Shown: piece after piece, positions 1 to 12,740 of the stretch | Layout: each line of letters opens with the position of its first letter | Position numbering within the stretch: position 1 is the stretch's first letter | Source of the DNA: Solanum dulcamara | Taxonomy: Eukaryota; Streptophyta; Magnoliopsida; Solanales; Solanaceae | Assembly (NCBI RefSeq): GCF_947179165.1 | Contig: NC_077244.1 | Location: 9,364,449-9,428,448, forward strand | DNA length: 64,000 nucleotides | Reading direction: 5' to 3' | Program-made: the position numbers and the translations under genes | The notes under the pieces: generated by a model | Told to the model about the DNA's origin: nothing | Database searches by the model: none | Seen by the model: the letters and a program-made list of their open reading frames with translations, nothing else

Positions 1-3000
1 ACTTTTTGAGTTCTGGGTCAAGAAGACCTTGAATTCAAATTTTGATGATTCCATCAGCTCAGGAATGACAAAATTAGGCTAGTATCATTATTGGCATGAG
101 TATCGAGGCAATCGATTTGAGTTTGAGGCTATTTGGCACTTTTGACTTTGAAAGTTAGCTTATGGTTGATTTTGGTCAACATTCTTGGAAAATGCACTCG
201 AAAAAGAATTATGACAATGCGGTTAGTTCTGGAATGTCGAGTTTGGTCTAGAACGACCCTTCATTCGCTTTCTGAGGCTTCCAGTCTAATATCGACGCGC
301 GTTGTAGAATGTGGCTTAAGATGGTACTTGGGTATGGGACCCATTTTTTATTAAAATTATCTCATCCGAGAATTTCAAATGCACCATTGTGTTGGGAATG
401 TCGAATTTAGTGGGGTAGCATATCTGGTTTATTTTTATTGGATTCTGAATGAATTTCGAGGGTCCGTTAGTCTTTAAATATAGCAAAAAACGGAAAATGG
501 TGCACAGTGCATATTTTTTTCAACTTTTCTCTCAATTTGAACCTCGATTTCTTAAGCTTTTCAAGTCCAAATCAGGCGATTCCAGAGTCTATCTTCAAGA
601 GATTTTTTCCAGAAATTCGTTGTTGGGCTCGGAATCTTGATGGGAGGGTTTCCTCTGAGGTAAAATCTCAAATTTATCCGCTGTTCTTCTCATTTTCGAG
701 CAAGATTTCCTATGAAATTTGAAATTCGATTTTGTGGCCGTTTTAACTTCATTTTCAGTGATTTTTGGGGCTAAGTTATGAGGGTTTTTTTTGCAAGGAA
801 CATCTTGGTGTGATTAGTTTCATCCGTTGAAGTGTCATTTGAGATAAATTATGTCCCTACAATAGTGCCCTCTTTCTTGAATTCTCCATTAATGGTAAAA
901 ATTATGCATAGGCTATTTTTCTTGATTTTGAGCAATGAAATGTGTTGTAATTGGAACATAAGTTCCTTAAGCTCAAATGCACCTTTTCAAGGAGTCATTT
1001 TTGAGATTCCCATCGCGGGTCTCATAATTTTGTTTTAGACCCAATTTTGGGTCCGTCTCCAAAAAATGCAATTTTTGTGTCAAAATATTCGTATTGATGA
1101 GATGATCAACATTTTGATAGCGTGGAGGCATTTTGAGTCATTTTGGAGCAAAAACCTACAAAGAAATGGACTTGGAGTGCGCGTGTTCATCTTCGAGGTA
1201 GGCTACGATTTCCCCCTTTTTACTAAACTCTATTAGATATCGTTTAGTATATTTTACATATGACTTAGGTGAGTATTTGCTGAGATTAGCCTTCTCCTCA
1301 TCCGATTCCGTTTTCTTGTTCCCAGGTGAGCTTTAGGCTAGAATAGTCCCATAATATCCTTAGATTATATTGTGGCCCTTGGTTGTGGTGTTGACTTAGC
1401 ATTATTGTCTTGTTTAGGGCTAATATTGATGGCTTTAGGTTAGGTTTGAACCTTAGCTTCTTTGTCAAGTGTTTATTTTGCTCCTAGCTAGGCGTAGTTT
1501 CATGGATGGGATACCCTTTATGCTAGTGCCTGAGACCTCTAGGCTTGTTGTAGCCATAGGTTTAGCTTAGATGTGCTCGTTGGGAGCTGAGGTGGCATAT
1601 TTTGGGGTAATGCGTCGATCCTAGAGATATTTCTCCCCTACTAATTTTGAGCCATGTCTCGATTGTTCACTTTTGTTTAGCGGTAGGCTTAGGATGCCTC
1701 TTTTTCTATTACCTTTTGATTTGGCCCGAGGCCATGCTCGAGGAGCGACTGGATCCTAGGTTAGTCCCTTTTTGCCCTGACAATGTGATTTAGCTTGATG
1801 TTACTATTTGTATTGTGTATTTCTTGTTTGGATGTTTGTGATGGCATGCTTGCATTGATTGCACATATTCACTCGTTCTGTGGTATGATCCAGGTATTGG
1901 TGTTTATCTACTATTTTTGAGAAGGATTCCTCAAACTTTTACTGATTTTAAATTAGATTTAAAGGGGTCGTACCACCTGGGATATGTTATAATAGTTTGG
2001 AGATCTACCAGGAGTCGAAGACGTGCTCTTTTATATTTATAGTTTCAGAGGCATCGAGGATGCGCTCAGTTTTACTGATTATCCAATGTGGTGTCTCCGT
2101 TTTATACATTGGCTGCATTTGGGATGCCTTAGCTTGTACTTGATTAATTGGGGCGTCACCCTTTCTACATCGGCTTGGTTACTCGCTCTCCGATACCACT
2201 ATGGAGATTCTTATATCTATGTAAGACGTGGTTTGAGCCAGCCAGTGTATACGAACTTCCCACATCCCTTATGGGCTCCTTTGGCCAGTGCACCATTGAA
2301 CTGGATGAGGAAGTTACATGGGTCCCACCTGGCAGGCTAGAGGCTGGTGTGGGTCGATACACTTCTTGTTGTTGATCTCTGAGAGCCACCGATGATGTCA
2401 CTAATTTTTTCTATAGACTTACATTCATTAGCATTTCCTATCACCAGCATAGTTGTATAGTGTGGTCACCGTATTTTATGGGAGATGGGGGTATGTTTCT
2501 TATTGTTTGTACCTTCCAAGGGTATGGGCGTCCAATCAGTTATTATCTGATTTTACCTGTTCTTACCTCTTATTGTACTTGTAATTGGGTTGCACGATGT
2601 CTTAGTCTAGGTTGTTGTTGTTGGGGTTTTCCTATTAGACTCAGTTGGTTTGGTTCTTAATTAATATGTGATTAGCTATAATAGACAGTGTTTCCATCGT
2701 TGTTTAGTTGGCTCCTTTAGTGCTCCTTTCTGTAAATAGGTTGTGTCTTGCGCATGCAAGTGCGTTCATTGGCTCAGTCTTCTATAGTTATATACATCCT
2801 ACCTCTTTACTCTAATTTCCTACTTCACTTTGTGTTAGATCTTAATTGTTTACTTGTGCTATATTTTCCCCGATTACTTATGAATTATACTTGATTTATC
2901 TTTGTAGCTCATTCTGCCTATGCATACTGAGTACCATTCATTTGGTACTCATACTACACTTCTGCCCTGCAGATTAGAGTACGGGTTATCGCGATTGATT

Positions 3001-3382
3001 TGGACTGGTGCGTAGCAGCTTCTAATTTGGAAATTTGGTATGCTCCTAGCGTTCGGAGTTGTCGATTTCCACCCATGCTAAATTAGGACTAGTCTTTACT
3101 TGCTTTCGAAGACTGTTTGTACTCTTAATGTATTTGTAGAAGGCTTGTGCTCTTATTTTGATTTAGATGGTCGATTACTGACAGATGCTAGGTCTTGGGA
3201 TGGTTTCTCGTGTTGCTTCAGTTTTTTCTCTTTGTTCCCATTATTACTTATTTTCCACTTTATTTATTCATCTTCCGCGTGATAATCATTGCCTTTGGTT
3301 CCATTTTAAGCATTAAGGGTTAGGCTTACCTACTGGTGGGTGTTAGCAGGTGTTGTCATGGCCTAAGAAATTAGGTTGTGAC
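1..3382 (+). mobile_element. Family-B gypsy LTR, left end outside the window
   Basis: This stretch is a long terminal repeat in plus orientation. Its text matches, in reverse complement, the LTR at 52673-55600: for example the segment around 90-215 (TGAGTATCGAGGCAAT, then ACATTCTTGGAAA) recurs at about 55260-55375. It ends in GTGACA at 3382, the usual ...CA end of an LTR. By alignment, position 1 lies roughly 120 bp inside the LTR, so the TG start is off-window. No primer site follows, so it is either a 3' LTR or a solo LTR. Short ORFs within it (for example 2023-2340) have no recognisable protein and are chance. The 3' end carries the AGTAC/GTACT inverted repeat at about 2925-2955. Confidence 0.8.
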
Positions 3383-4033
3383 ACTCCATTAGTGTCATTG
3401 CCTACTAATGATGTTGCTAGTATCTTGATGAAAAGAAGAAAGCGGAGATGATGAGGAAGATGCATGAGCAGACTAAATTGGCCATTGAAAGGCAGAATAA
3501 ACAAGTGGCCTTGAGAAGAAACAAAAGGCAAAACATATCATTTTTTAGCCTGGGGACTTAGTTTGGATTCACATGGGCAAAGAACGGTTTCCTTCCAAAA
3601 GGAAGTCTAAATTTCATCCTAGAGGGGATGGACCCTTCAAAGTTATCGAGCAAATTGGGGACAATGCTTACAAAGTGGATTTGCTTGGTGAGTATCAAGT
3701 AAGTGCTACTTTCAATGTTGCTGACTTGTTCTAGTTTGATGAAGGGTCAAATTCGAGGACAGATTCTTTTCAAGAAGAGGGGGATGAGCTCCTTGGACAA
3801 GGATGATGTTATATAAGCCCTGAGAATACACTCATCAAGGTCTCAAGATAAGGAGTTGCAAGCCAAGATTGTTGGACTTCAATGAAAACTCAAGAAGATG
3901 CTTATCATGGAAAAAAAAGCCCAAGAACGAGTCCAAGAATTGTGGTGCAGAATGGACTAAGTACTACACATATTTTATGGTTCAAGTACAAGCCCAAATC
4001 CGGCTAAGCCCAAAAAGCTCCTAATATTTAAAG
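3383..4033 (+). pseudogene. Gypsy integrase C-terminal remnant (CRM/Reina-like)
   Basis: Plus-strand remains of the 3' end of a Ty3/gypsy polyprotein, starting right after the LTR end at 3382. Reading across frameshifts, it shows the helical segment before the integrase C-terminal domain (a run with IERQNKQVA near 3480-3510), then [28 protein letters not shown] (3575-3640) and an A-T-F-N-V-A-D-L block near 3710-3730. This is the GPY/F-type module that binds DNA in integrases. A charged tail continues to about 3960. Wording differs from the Del/Tekay-like elements around it, which suggests a CRM/Reina-type lineage (by resemblance only). There is a stop in the PGDL region and another after A-D-L. 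It is cut at about 4033 where minus-strand RT begins. Confidence 0.7.
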
Positions 4034-5226
4034 GCAACAATGGTCTAGGCCAATTCTTCACCGGCTCTATTTTCTTTTGGATCAACCTTAATCCCATCAT
4101 CGGACATCACATGGCCAAGAAATGCAACTTTCCTTAGCCAAAATTTGCACTTACTAAACTTGGCAAATATTTTCTTATCTATTAATGTTTGCAACACAAT
4201 CCTTAAGTGATCCATATTATCCTCCTTATTTCGAGAGTAAATCAAGCTGTCATCAATGAAAACCACCACAAACATGTCCAAGTATGGCTTGAAAATGAGA
4301 TTTATCAAATCCATGAGGATAGTGGGAGCACTATTCAATCAAAATGACATGACTAAGAATTCAAAATGACCATACCTTATTTGAAATGCCATCTTGAGAA
4401 TATCACACTCCGTTACTATTAGTTGATGATAGCCGGAATGGCGATCAATATTTGAGAAGTAACTTACCCCTTGCAAATGGTGAAACAAATCATCTATCCT
4501 CAGAATTGGATACTTGTTCTTTATGATGAACTTATTCAATTACTGGTAATCTATACACATTCGGAGTGACCCATCCTTCTTCCTAACAAAAAATATGGGA
4601 GCATCCCATGGTGAAATACTAGGCCTTATGAAACCCTTATCTAACAAATCCTTCAATTACTTTTTCAATTCCTTAAGTTCTACTGGAGCCATACAACAAA
4701 GAACAATAGAAATAAGTTGTGTATTAGGAAGAAGATCTATGCTAAAGTCAATTTCCCTTTCGGGAGGAACATCGGGCAAATAATTGGAAAGCACATCAGG
4801 AAACTCATTTACAATGGAGACCGAATGAAGAGTGGGAGTTTCAAAATCAACATCCCTAACCCACACTATATGATAGATGCATCCTTTGGAAATCATTTTT
4901 CTGGCCATAAGACATGAGATGAATCGACTCTTAATCATTAAATCATTACCCTTCCAGTCAAGAATCAGCTCATTAGAAAATTAAAACTTGACCTTATGGG
5001 TTCTACAATAAATATATAAATACGAGGCATGTAACCAATCCATACCAAGAATAATGTCAAAATCGGTCATGTCAAGTTCAATAAGATCACAAGGAATAAC
5101 TTTATGCAAAACCAACATGGGCCAATTTCTATAAACTCTCTTAGCTAACACCGAATCACCAATGGGAGTATAAAATGAAAAAGGCTCTAACAAAGTTTTG
5201 GTGCACACATCAAATCTTATAGCAAG
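4034..5226 (-). pseudogene. Family-C protease and reverse transcriptase fragment
   Basis: Minus-strand pol fragment. From 5226 downward: the end of the retropepsin region (PIGDSVLAKRVYRN, then DFDIILGMDWLHASY near 5000-5060), the linker ([14 protein letters not shown] near 4850-4890; [14 protein letters not shown] near 4730-4770), then RT with [20 protein letters not shown] (4480-4539), the catalytic F-I-D-D box near 4240-4260, and the KFSKCKFWL block near 4130-4160. RT copies RNA to cDNA in the particle; the protease matures the polyprotein. Stops and frame changes separate the pieces (for example near 4339 and 4540). The 3' end is lost at 4034, and the 5' side is cut by the family-A LTR at 5227. 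Confidence 0.85.
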
Positions 5227-7091
5227 TGTCACACCCCGAGAGGGTACCCTAGGTGTGGCCGACACTTAGAGACAATTTCTAGTCCCAAAGAGAACCATTT
5301 GGCCTTTTCACACAATCATTCAATCAACTCTCCATCAGTGGGGAGGAGTTACTAATCAATTGAGTACGAATAGATCCTCAACGATACGCCTGTTGATAAT
5401 CCCTAGTACCTGTCTCTACAACTTAAGGATGCGAACCTAAATGGACATTAGTACGTGAAATGTATGAGTATGTAATATGGCAGAATAAAACATGCATAAG
5501 GTAGAATAATACCATCTCAGATATCACAATCAGAAAGATAAGGAATTCAATAAGGATGTCATAAGTCTAAAGCATGAGTAAGGTTTAGATAGAGACCAAT
5601 CATATACAATCCAATCCAATCCAATCAAATTAGAGTACTATCAAGACATATATGGGAGTTTCTCTTATCCAACAACAATTATTTATGAGCCAGTGATCGT
5701 ACAACAAGCCCATTGTTGTTGCCACAACCATCCAGAACTTTTCTAGGGTAAACGAAGAATCATCCAATCAAATAATCAAGTCCTATCTTTTTAGGACATT
5801 AAAATAAAGGAAAATATCCAACTTTAGCAGTTAAATCCTCTCCTACACTGGCTACGTAGTTATTGGGTTTAAGTTACTTCTTACTCTTACCCAATTCGGT
5901 GTTCGATACTCCTCCCAAGAGTCATTGCTCATAAGACAATCAATCCTTATCAACCAATGAACAAATCTCATATGGAATTTTAGAAATTCATCGGTTCTAT
6001 CCAATTAGTCCTTTCGGACAATCAATCTCCCAATCAAACTAATCAACATGTCTCATATGAATTTTTATCAGTTAATCAGTTCTATCGAATCAATCATTTT
6101 GGATAATCAATCTTCCAATTATTTCCAAATCATTCATTTGTGAGTAATTGGGACAATTATTTATGAAATTTTTTAGTTGAAATCATTCAAATGAGTTCAA
6201 TAATGAAGACGTAAAGACTATCATCATGCTCAAATCCCAATCCCAATCATACTTTCACAAGTTCAAGGCTTTAAACTCAATCCTTAATCATATTCATCTA
6301 ATATTAGTCAAAATATCATGGGGGCTTATAGAGTAAATAGTCAAAATCATTTTTTCAAGAACAAGTTCATACAAAATATCAATTACAAAATATTATATAA
6401 AAATTATGCTAAGTTTAAGGAAAATTTTCAAGAAACACGATCATGGGGACTCTATTCATTCACAAATAAACCTATCACAATCATGGGGTACATGGAAGAA
6501 CAATATCCATGCTTTAGTTTAGCCTTACATACCTGAGATGAGTACAAGACAATCAATTTGGCAAGAACTCGCTTCAATCTCTTGAACCCTAGCATTTTCT
6601 CGACTCCTTAGCCCTAGGTCTTTAGTTAGAATGCGTAAAGTAGACTTACGAGTGTTTAAAAGGTCTTTTAAGGCCAAAAAAAACCTAAATATGTCATGGA
6701 TTAAGAATAGAAAGGGTGGAGAAAAGACCAAAATGCCCCTCCTTAAAATTAAAAATGGGCAAAAAAATTAGCCTGTGGGGGAACAAGTGGGCCATGCAGA
6801 CTGGTTCCCTCATAGTTTATATTTTTCTGAAAATTTTCAACGGTGATTTTTGAACCAATATTGGCTAAGTACGTGATATGGACTTGGCACACACTTCTCT
6901 GGGATTGTATTTTGCCCAATAAAATTATCTTTTGATTCAGTTGGCCTAAAATTCAATCGAGACCATTTCCCCACATGATTTTCTCCCTGATCGATATAAC
7001 AGCCTTGGATTGGCTAAAAACGTTAAGAATGATGCATTGTGCAAGCGTTCTTTCATCTAGGGGTATTCTAGTAATTTTATCGAGTGTGACA
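5227..7091 (-). repeat. 3' LTR of the minus-strand family-A element
   Basis: Read on the plus strand it runs from TGTCAC at 5227 to GTGACA at 7091, the inverted TG...CA ends. It aligns with the A LTRs at 25633-28067 and 59491-61559: shared blocks include GGGTACCCTAGG near the end and, at 5447-5475, the inverted repeat that precedes the R/U5 region. It is shorter (1865 bp) than the intact copies (about 2435 bp). A purine-rich tract (minus strand CCAAGGGAGAGATA) abuts it at 7092-7110. Confidence 0.85.
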
Positions 7092-7242
7092 TTATCTCTC
7101 CCTTGGAATCATTCATCCTCGAATGAAGAGCAACTAAAGCTGGACTCGAGGCATGAATAACAATAAAGTCTCAATCAAATCAGCCAATCAATCAAATCAA
7201 ACAATCTAGACAATCAACTATTCAGATTCAATAATAGACAAA

Positions 7243-8760
7243 TCAGTTTAGGTCAAGAATAATAACATTACCTTCATCATTCTTATCATTAGAAATGAAT
7301 AGATGCAGGTATTTAGCTTTTATATCATCCTCAGCTTCCCACGTGGCTTCCTTAACAAATTGATTTCTCCACAGAACTTTGACTGAGGCAATCTGTTTGG
7401 TTCTCAATTTGCGAACCTGATGATCAAGAATTTGAATCAAAATTTCTTCATAGGATAGACTATATTTAACTCCAATACTATCAATTGGGACTACCAATAA
7501 CGGGTCTCCCAAACTCTTTTCAACATCGAGATGTGAAATACTGGATAAATAGCAGCTAACTCAGAAGATAACTCCAACTCATAAGTGATATTTCCAATCA
7601 TCTTCACAATATAGCAAGGACTAATGTATTGGAAGACTAAGCTTTCCCTTCTTACCAAACCTCATTACACCCTTTACAGGTGACACTTTCAGGTACACCT
7701 AATTATTCATCTCAAACTCTAAGTCTCTCCTTCTAACATCCGTCTATGACTTCTACCAGCTTTGGATTGTCTTCAACCTTTTTCAAATAACCTTCTCCTT
7801 CTCCATAGCTTGGTGAACAAGATCAAGCCTAATTAACTCACTTTCACCAACTTTAAACCATCCAATTGGTGATCTAGATCTCCTCCCAAACAAAGCTTTA
7901 TAGGGATCCATCTAATACTTGCATGATAGATGTTGTTATATGCAAACTCAATGAGAGGTAAGTGGTCATCCCAATTACCTTTGAAGTCAAGTAAACATGC
8001 CCTCAATATATCCTCTAATGTCTGAATGGTCTGCCTGCCCATCTGTCTAAGGATAAAAGGTTGTACTAAGATTCACCTTTGAACCCAATCCTTTATAAAA
8101 AGACCTCCAAAATTTAGAGGTGAATTGGGCTCCTCTATCTGAGATAATAGATAAGGGAACCCCGTGTAATCTAAAAATCTCCTAGATGTACAATCTTGCG
8201 TAGTCCTCTATGGTGTCAGTAGTCTTAACTGCCAAGAAGTGGGCTAAATTAGTCATCCTATCCAAAATTACCCAAATTGAATCATGTTGCTTATGGGACC
8301 TCAGCAAACCTATAATGAAATCTATATTGATCATCTCCCACTTCCACTCCAGAACTCTATATTCTAAGCTAAACCACATGACCTTTGATGCTCAACTTTA
8401 ACCTGTTGACAATTGGGGCACTTGGAAACAAATTCAACAATATCTCTCTTTATTCCCCTCCACCAAAAGGCTTATTGCATGTCATGGTAAATCTTTGTAG
8501 AACCAGGATGAATAGAGTATCTAGAACTACGAGCTTCAACCATAATCCTTTATCAGACATAATCAATATTTGGGATACACAATCTATTTTGGTACCTCAA
8601 AACACCATCTCCTTCTTTGGAAAAAATCTCCACTTTCTGTTTATGAACAACTTCTTTCAACTATAGGAGGATAGGATCTCGGTCTTGCCTCTCTTTCACC
8701 TGCACAAGGGATGATGCATATCCATTCAGAATATTAATTCCACTTTCATTATTCTCCTCA
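7243..8760 (-). pseudogene. Family-A integrase with C-terminal chromodomain
   Basis: Minus strand. The chromodomain-type tail lies at 7243-7512 (residues VKVLWRNQF and EATWEAEDD are clear), preceded by the GPY/F region (7520-7790), the integrase core (7833-8400, with PLIEFAYNN near 7925-7960 and the D-R-M-T-N-L-A-H-F block near 8225-8260), and zinc-finger remains (8400-8600; the C-x2-C pair reads CPNCQQ-like near 8400-8420). Integrase inserts cDNA, and in chromoviruses the chromodomain is thought to steer insertion towards heterochromatin marks. Several stops interrupt it, for example at about 8043 and 8182. Confidence 0.8.
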
Positions 8761-8769
8761 AGATGAACT

Positions 8770-10245
8770 CTCATTCGAGCCAATCTATGACCCTATTTAG
8801 CCAATGCTTTCTTTACCTCTTCTATATGGGTAATTCTACTCATAGACAACCTGCTAAGAGCATTCGCAACAACATTAGCTTTACCTGGATGATAGAGAAT
8901 GCTCATGTTATAATCCTTGAGCAACTCTAGGAATCTCCTCTGCCTCAAATTGAGTTGTTTCTGACTGAAGACATATTGCAGGCTTTTATAATTGGTGAAC
9001 ACATCAACATGCACTCCATACAAATAATGGTGCTAAATTTTAAGAGCAAATACCATAGCTGCCAGTTCAAGGTCATGCATTGGGTAATTTCTCTCTTATT
9101 TCTTGAGTTGTATAGATGCATTAGCTATCATTTTCTCCTCTGCATCAACACACATTCCAAATCGACTCTAGATGCATCACAATTGATTAGAAAACTGTCT
9201 GTTCCATTAGGCAAAGTCAAAACAGGAGCGGTGGTCAATTTGGTCTTCAATTTCTGGAAACTCTTGTCACAAGCATCAGACCATTGGAACTTAGCCTTCT
9301 TTTGGGTCAGCTTAGTCAATAGAGATGAAATGGATGAGAGTCCCTCTACAAACCTTCAATAATAGTATTCCATACCTAAGAAATTTCTTAGATTAATTGG
9401 GGATGTGGGTCTAGGCCAATTCTTCACTGCCTCAATCTTCTGGGTATCAACCCGAATACAATCTCCAAATATAATTTGGCCTAGAAAAGCCACTGATGCA
9501 AGCCAGAATTCATATTTGGAGAACTTTGCATACAATTACTTGTATTTTAGAGTCTGGATGACAACTCTAAGGTAATAAGCATGCTATTCCTCATTATTGG
9601 AGTAGACCAGAATATCATCAATAAAGACAATCACGAACATATCAAGATACAACTTGAACACCCAATTCATGAGATCCATAGAGTCTTCAGGTGCATAAGT
9701 CAACTAAAAGGACATGAACAAGTATTCAAAATAGTCATAACGGGTCCAAAAGGCTATTTTTGGGATATCACATTCTTTTACTTTTAGCTGATGGTAACCT
9801 GATCTGAGGTCTATCTTTAAAAAACAAGAGCACCCTGAAGTTGGTCAAACAAATCATCTATCCTGGGAAGAGGATACTTGTTCTTTACTGTGACCTTGTT
9901 CAATTACCGGTAATCAATACACATTCTAAGAGATCATTCTTTATTTTGCATGAATAAGATAGAAATGCCCTAAGGTGAGACACTAGGCCTAATGAAACCC
10001 TTATCTAGCAAATATTTCAATTGGTCTTTCAATTCTTTCAACTCAGTAGGAGTCATTCTATAAGGAGGAATAGATATAGACTGAGTATCAGGAAGAACAT
10101 CGATCCCAAAGTCAATCTCCTTATTAGAAGGGACTCCAAGCCGATCCTTAAGAAATACTTCAGTAAATTCATTCATAATTAGAACTGACTCAATAGTAGA
10201 TAACTCAATACTACTATCCTTAACTCTACAATGTGATAAATACAC
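8770..10245 (-). pseudogene. Family-A reverse transcriptase and RNase H
   Basis: Minus strand. RT starts near 10245-9970 with the linker [10 protein letters not shown] and [10 protein letters not shown]. It continues through about 9380 in broken frames: the region at 9780-9960 matches the N-K-V-T and D-D-L-F blocks, and the catalytic F-I-D-D box falls near 9605-9625. RNase H covers 9319-8793, with [20 protein letters not shown] (9260-9300) and [20 protein letters not shown] (8935-9000). RNase H removes the RNA strand during reverse transcription. Plus-strand ORFs at 8955-9362 and 9581-9787 are shadows of this region. Confidence 0.8.
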
Positions 10246-11910
10246 CCTTTAGAGATCATCTTTCTGGCCCTAAGATAGGAAAAAAATGTACCCTTAGGCA
10301 CAGCAGGACTACCTTCCATTCTATGATAGGCTTATTCGAGAATTTGAACATAACAATCCAATTTCTATAATTAATGGAGGCTTAACAAGTGTAAAGCCAA
10401 TCCATGCCAAGAATCACCTTAAAATCAATAATGTCCAACTCAACTAAGTCAGCTATGGTATCCTTGTGATAGATTGATATAGCACAATCTCTATAGACCC
10501 TCTCAACTAAGAAGACTCACCAACATGAGTAGACATACTGAAAGGTTCAAGAAGACACTCAGGATTCTATCAAATCTACTAGCCACATAGGGAGTTACAA
10601 ATGACAAAGTGGCATCTAGATCCATCAAAACATAACAATCATTACAAATACTTGAATCATACTAGTGATAACATCTGGTGAGTTCTCCTGATCTTGGTGA
10701 CTACCCATGGCATACAAACAGTTTGAACTCCCACTTGTACCAAAAGTAACACCCCTCTAGTTCCCTCGAATTGGTGGTGTTGGTGCAGAAGATTGGGCAT
10801 TGCTGGCCCACCTCAGACAGTCTCTCTAAAAGTGACCTACTTGGCTAGACTTATACAACCCATCCCCTCCTCTATGACTTTCTCCCATGTGTAATTTGCT
10901 ATACTTGCCACTTGGTAGCTTACCTCTAGATCCTTGAGCCACTCTATCTTGTGACTTGGAACCTTAGTCTCTAAAATTTTGGGTCACCTATTCATTTCTG
11001 ATCCTAGGTGCAGGCAAACTAGCAGATGAGGGAGCTGGCCCAGATGGCCTGTCTGAAAATGGATCCCATTCCCATTCCCTTGCTTACCACCCTTATGGAT
11101 GGATGTCTTATCCCTCTTGTTCCTAAATTCCTCCACGTGCTAAAGATTTTCTTTCTCTATCTGCTGAACATTAGTCATTAACCTATAAATATCTATGTCT
11201 CTAACTAGCATCGCTCCCCTTCCCTCTTTTTTTTGTTGAATGACCCAGTCCAGCCACATACAAACTCATCCTACTCATCATATCAGTAACCATCTATGGA
11301 CCATAGTGGGACAATTGCGTTAACTTGAGACTGCACTCCTGTATAGTCATAAAGTGTTGTTTCAAATTCAAGAATTCTCTGACCTTAGCCTCTCTCAGAT
11401 CTGTCAAGAAGAAATGGCCCAAGAAAGCCTCCTTAAATATTACCCAAGTCAGCACTAGTGCATCCTCTACTCTATTCTTTCTCTACTGATCAAACCATAG
11501 TCTGGCCACACCCCTGAGCTGGTAGGCAGCCAACTCAACTTTATCAACATTGGCCATATGCATCACCTAAAATACTTTTTATAGCTCCTCAATGAAATTC
11601 TATGGGTCCTCATTGGGTGTAGACCCTGTGAACTTATGTGGGTTTATTCTCAGAAATTCATGGACATTAATGTGTTTGGAGCATCCTATATACCTGCTCC
11701 CTTCCTAGAAACTGACACTTTTACTGCTTGAGCGAAAGTTTGAATGGCCTGGCAAAGCTCAGCATTTGTGATGTCAACCTGTGGTGGCTACTCTGTAGGC
11801 ACAGTTGAGTTTTCTTGTACCTCAAGAACTTAATATCCAAATTGGTTAACATTTTGCCTAGGTGGGAGTTATCTGCCCCTAGCTCATCCCGCATCTCTTC
11901 TTGGAGACAT
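10246..11910 (-). pseudogene. Family-A gag, zinc knuckle and protease remains
   Basis: Minus strand. A gag start with family-like context (M-S-P-R-R) lies at 11908-11910, just downstream of the primer site. The capsid region runs to about 10990 and includes a matrix of family blocks such as N-P-H-K-F (near 11640) and L-R-E-A-K-V (near 11380). A degenerate CCHC knuckle at about 10815-10855 reads C-Y-K-S rather than C-Y-K-C and has a stop. The protease stretch follows at 10250-10700, with the aspartic active-site region near 10600-10640 poorly kept. Many in-frame TAG and TGA codons make it a pseudogene. Confidence 0.7.
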
Positions 11911-12113
11911 GATCTGAAGTCAAAACATGAACGCAGGAATTATAAGTGAACTTTCATAGGGTTAAACTCTATCGCACAAACTCATAATATAAAGAAGTAA
12001 AATAATTTCTAATGTCCTATAGCCTCCGATTATAAGTGTGGTGCACAACACACCCATAAGCAAGACTCTACTAGACATGGCTTTATCGACTCATTAGGAC
12101 TCCTAAACTCTGT

Positions 12114-12125
12114 GCTCTAATACCA
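12114..12125 (-). other. Primer binding site (tRNA-iMet type), family A minus
   Basis: On the minus strand, TGGTATTAGAGC follows the LTR end TGTGACA after a short AAACT spacer. It differs at one base from TGGTATCAGAGC, the complement of the initiator methionine tRNA 3' end that primes minus-strand synthesis in many plant gypsy and copia elements. Confidence 0.85.
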
Positions 12126-12671
12126 AGTTTGTCACACCCTGGAAGGGTACCCTAGGATTAGCCGGCACTTAGATGTTACACCCCATACTTCTGAACCTTG
12201 GAATGTGTTCCTAACCTTCTTGAAAGTGGCCATGAGACCCTACTGTCCACACACATCAAACAACTCTAAGGAAAGAAGAATGCGATAACCCATGAGAGGG
12301 AAGGTTGGAAATAGGGTTGTAAGAATCTAGAAGAAGTTGGACGCCAAGTAACGAGTTGTAGGACTCAATTTACCTACGTAAGCTACCAACTTAGAGGTCT
12401 TGCATACTTAAACCACTTGAGTACATACCAATCTTACGTAGCAAGGATTACATGGGTTCTTAAAACAAGACGATATTATGAACCCACAGGAAAGAAAACA
12501 AAAATGACATGTGGTAACCTAAGAATGTGACATGTGGCAACACCTCAAGCAGGAAGGTGAGCCACCTGCTTGGGTTCAAGTAGGTGACCCATATTCTTGG
12601 GGGAGGTAGACCCCACAACCATGTGGCAGCTCCTAATTGGCAGCATGTATGTGTTGACCCAATGGGGGCTA

Positions 12672-12737
12672 GACACGTGTCACCCTTAGGAGCTGACACG
12701 TGTCACCCTTAGGAGCTGACATGTGTCACCCCCTAAG
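12672..12737 (+). promoter_or_regulatory. Three tandem G-box/ABRE-like repeats in LTR H promoter
   Basis: Two perfect 23 bp copies (12672-12694 and 12695-12717) each start with the palindrome GACACGTGTC. A third copy, altered to GACATGTGTC, starts at 12718. CACGTG is the plant G-box, and ACGTGTC matches the core of abscisic-acid response elements bound by bZIP factors. The last copy ends a few bases before the TATA box. Further degenerate GACATGTGG copies lie at about 12507 and 12528. The placement suggests an inducible LTR promoter; actual binding is not shown. Confidence 0.6.
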
Positions 12738-12740
12738 GCA

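Larger units (their letters stand above)
5227..12173 (-). mobile_element. Family-A gypsy (Del/Tekay-like chromovirus), minus strand, 5' LTR mostly lost
   Basis: Minus-strand element with 3' LTR 5227-7091, polypurine tract 7092-7110, integrase/chromodomain, RNase H, RT, protease and gag down to 11910, primer site 12114-12125, and only 44 bp of the 5' LTR (12130-12173). It sits in the protease of a family-C element. The surviving 5' LTR start matches the 3' LTR copy (GGGTACCCTAGG, then CACTTAGA), after which LTR H begins abruptly. Target-site duplication cannot be tested because the right flank is gone. All genes carry stops and frameshifts, so the element is non-autonomous today. Confidence 0.85.

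Noticed and set aside
2023..2401. Three overlapping ORFs of 75-105 codons inside the left LTR
   Set aside because: They overlap on both strands in LTR sequence shared with 52673-55600, where the frames are not kept, and the peptides have no family features.
8955..9787. Plus-strand ORFs of 68-135 codons
   Set aside because: They are antisense to minus-strand RNase H and RT, whose motifs are clear.
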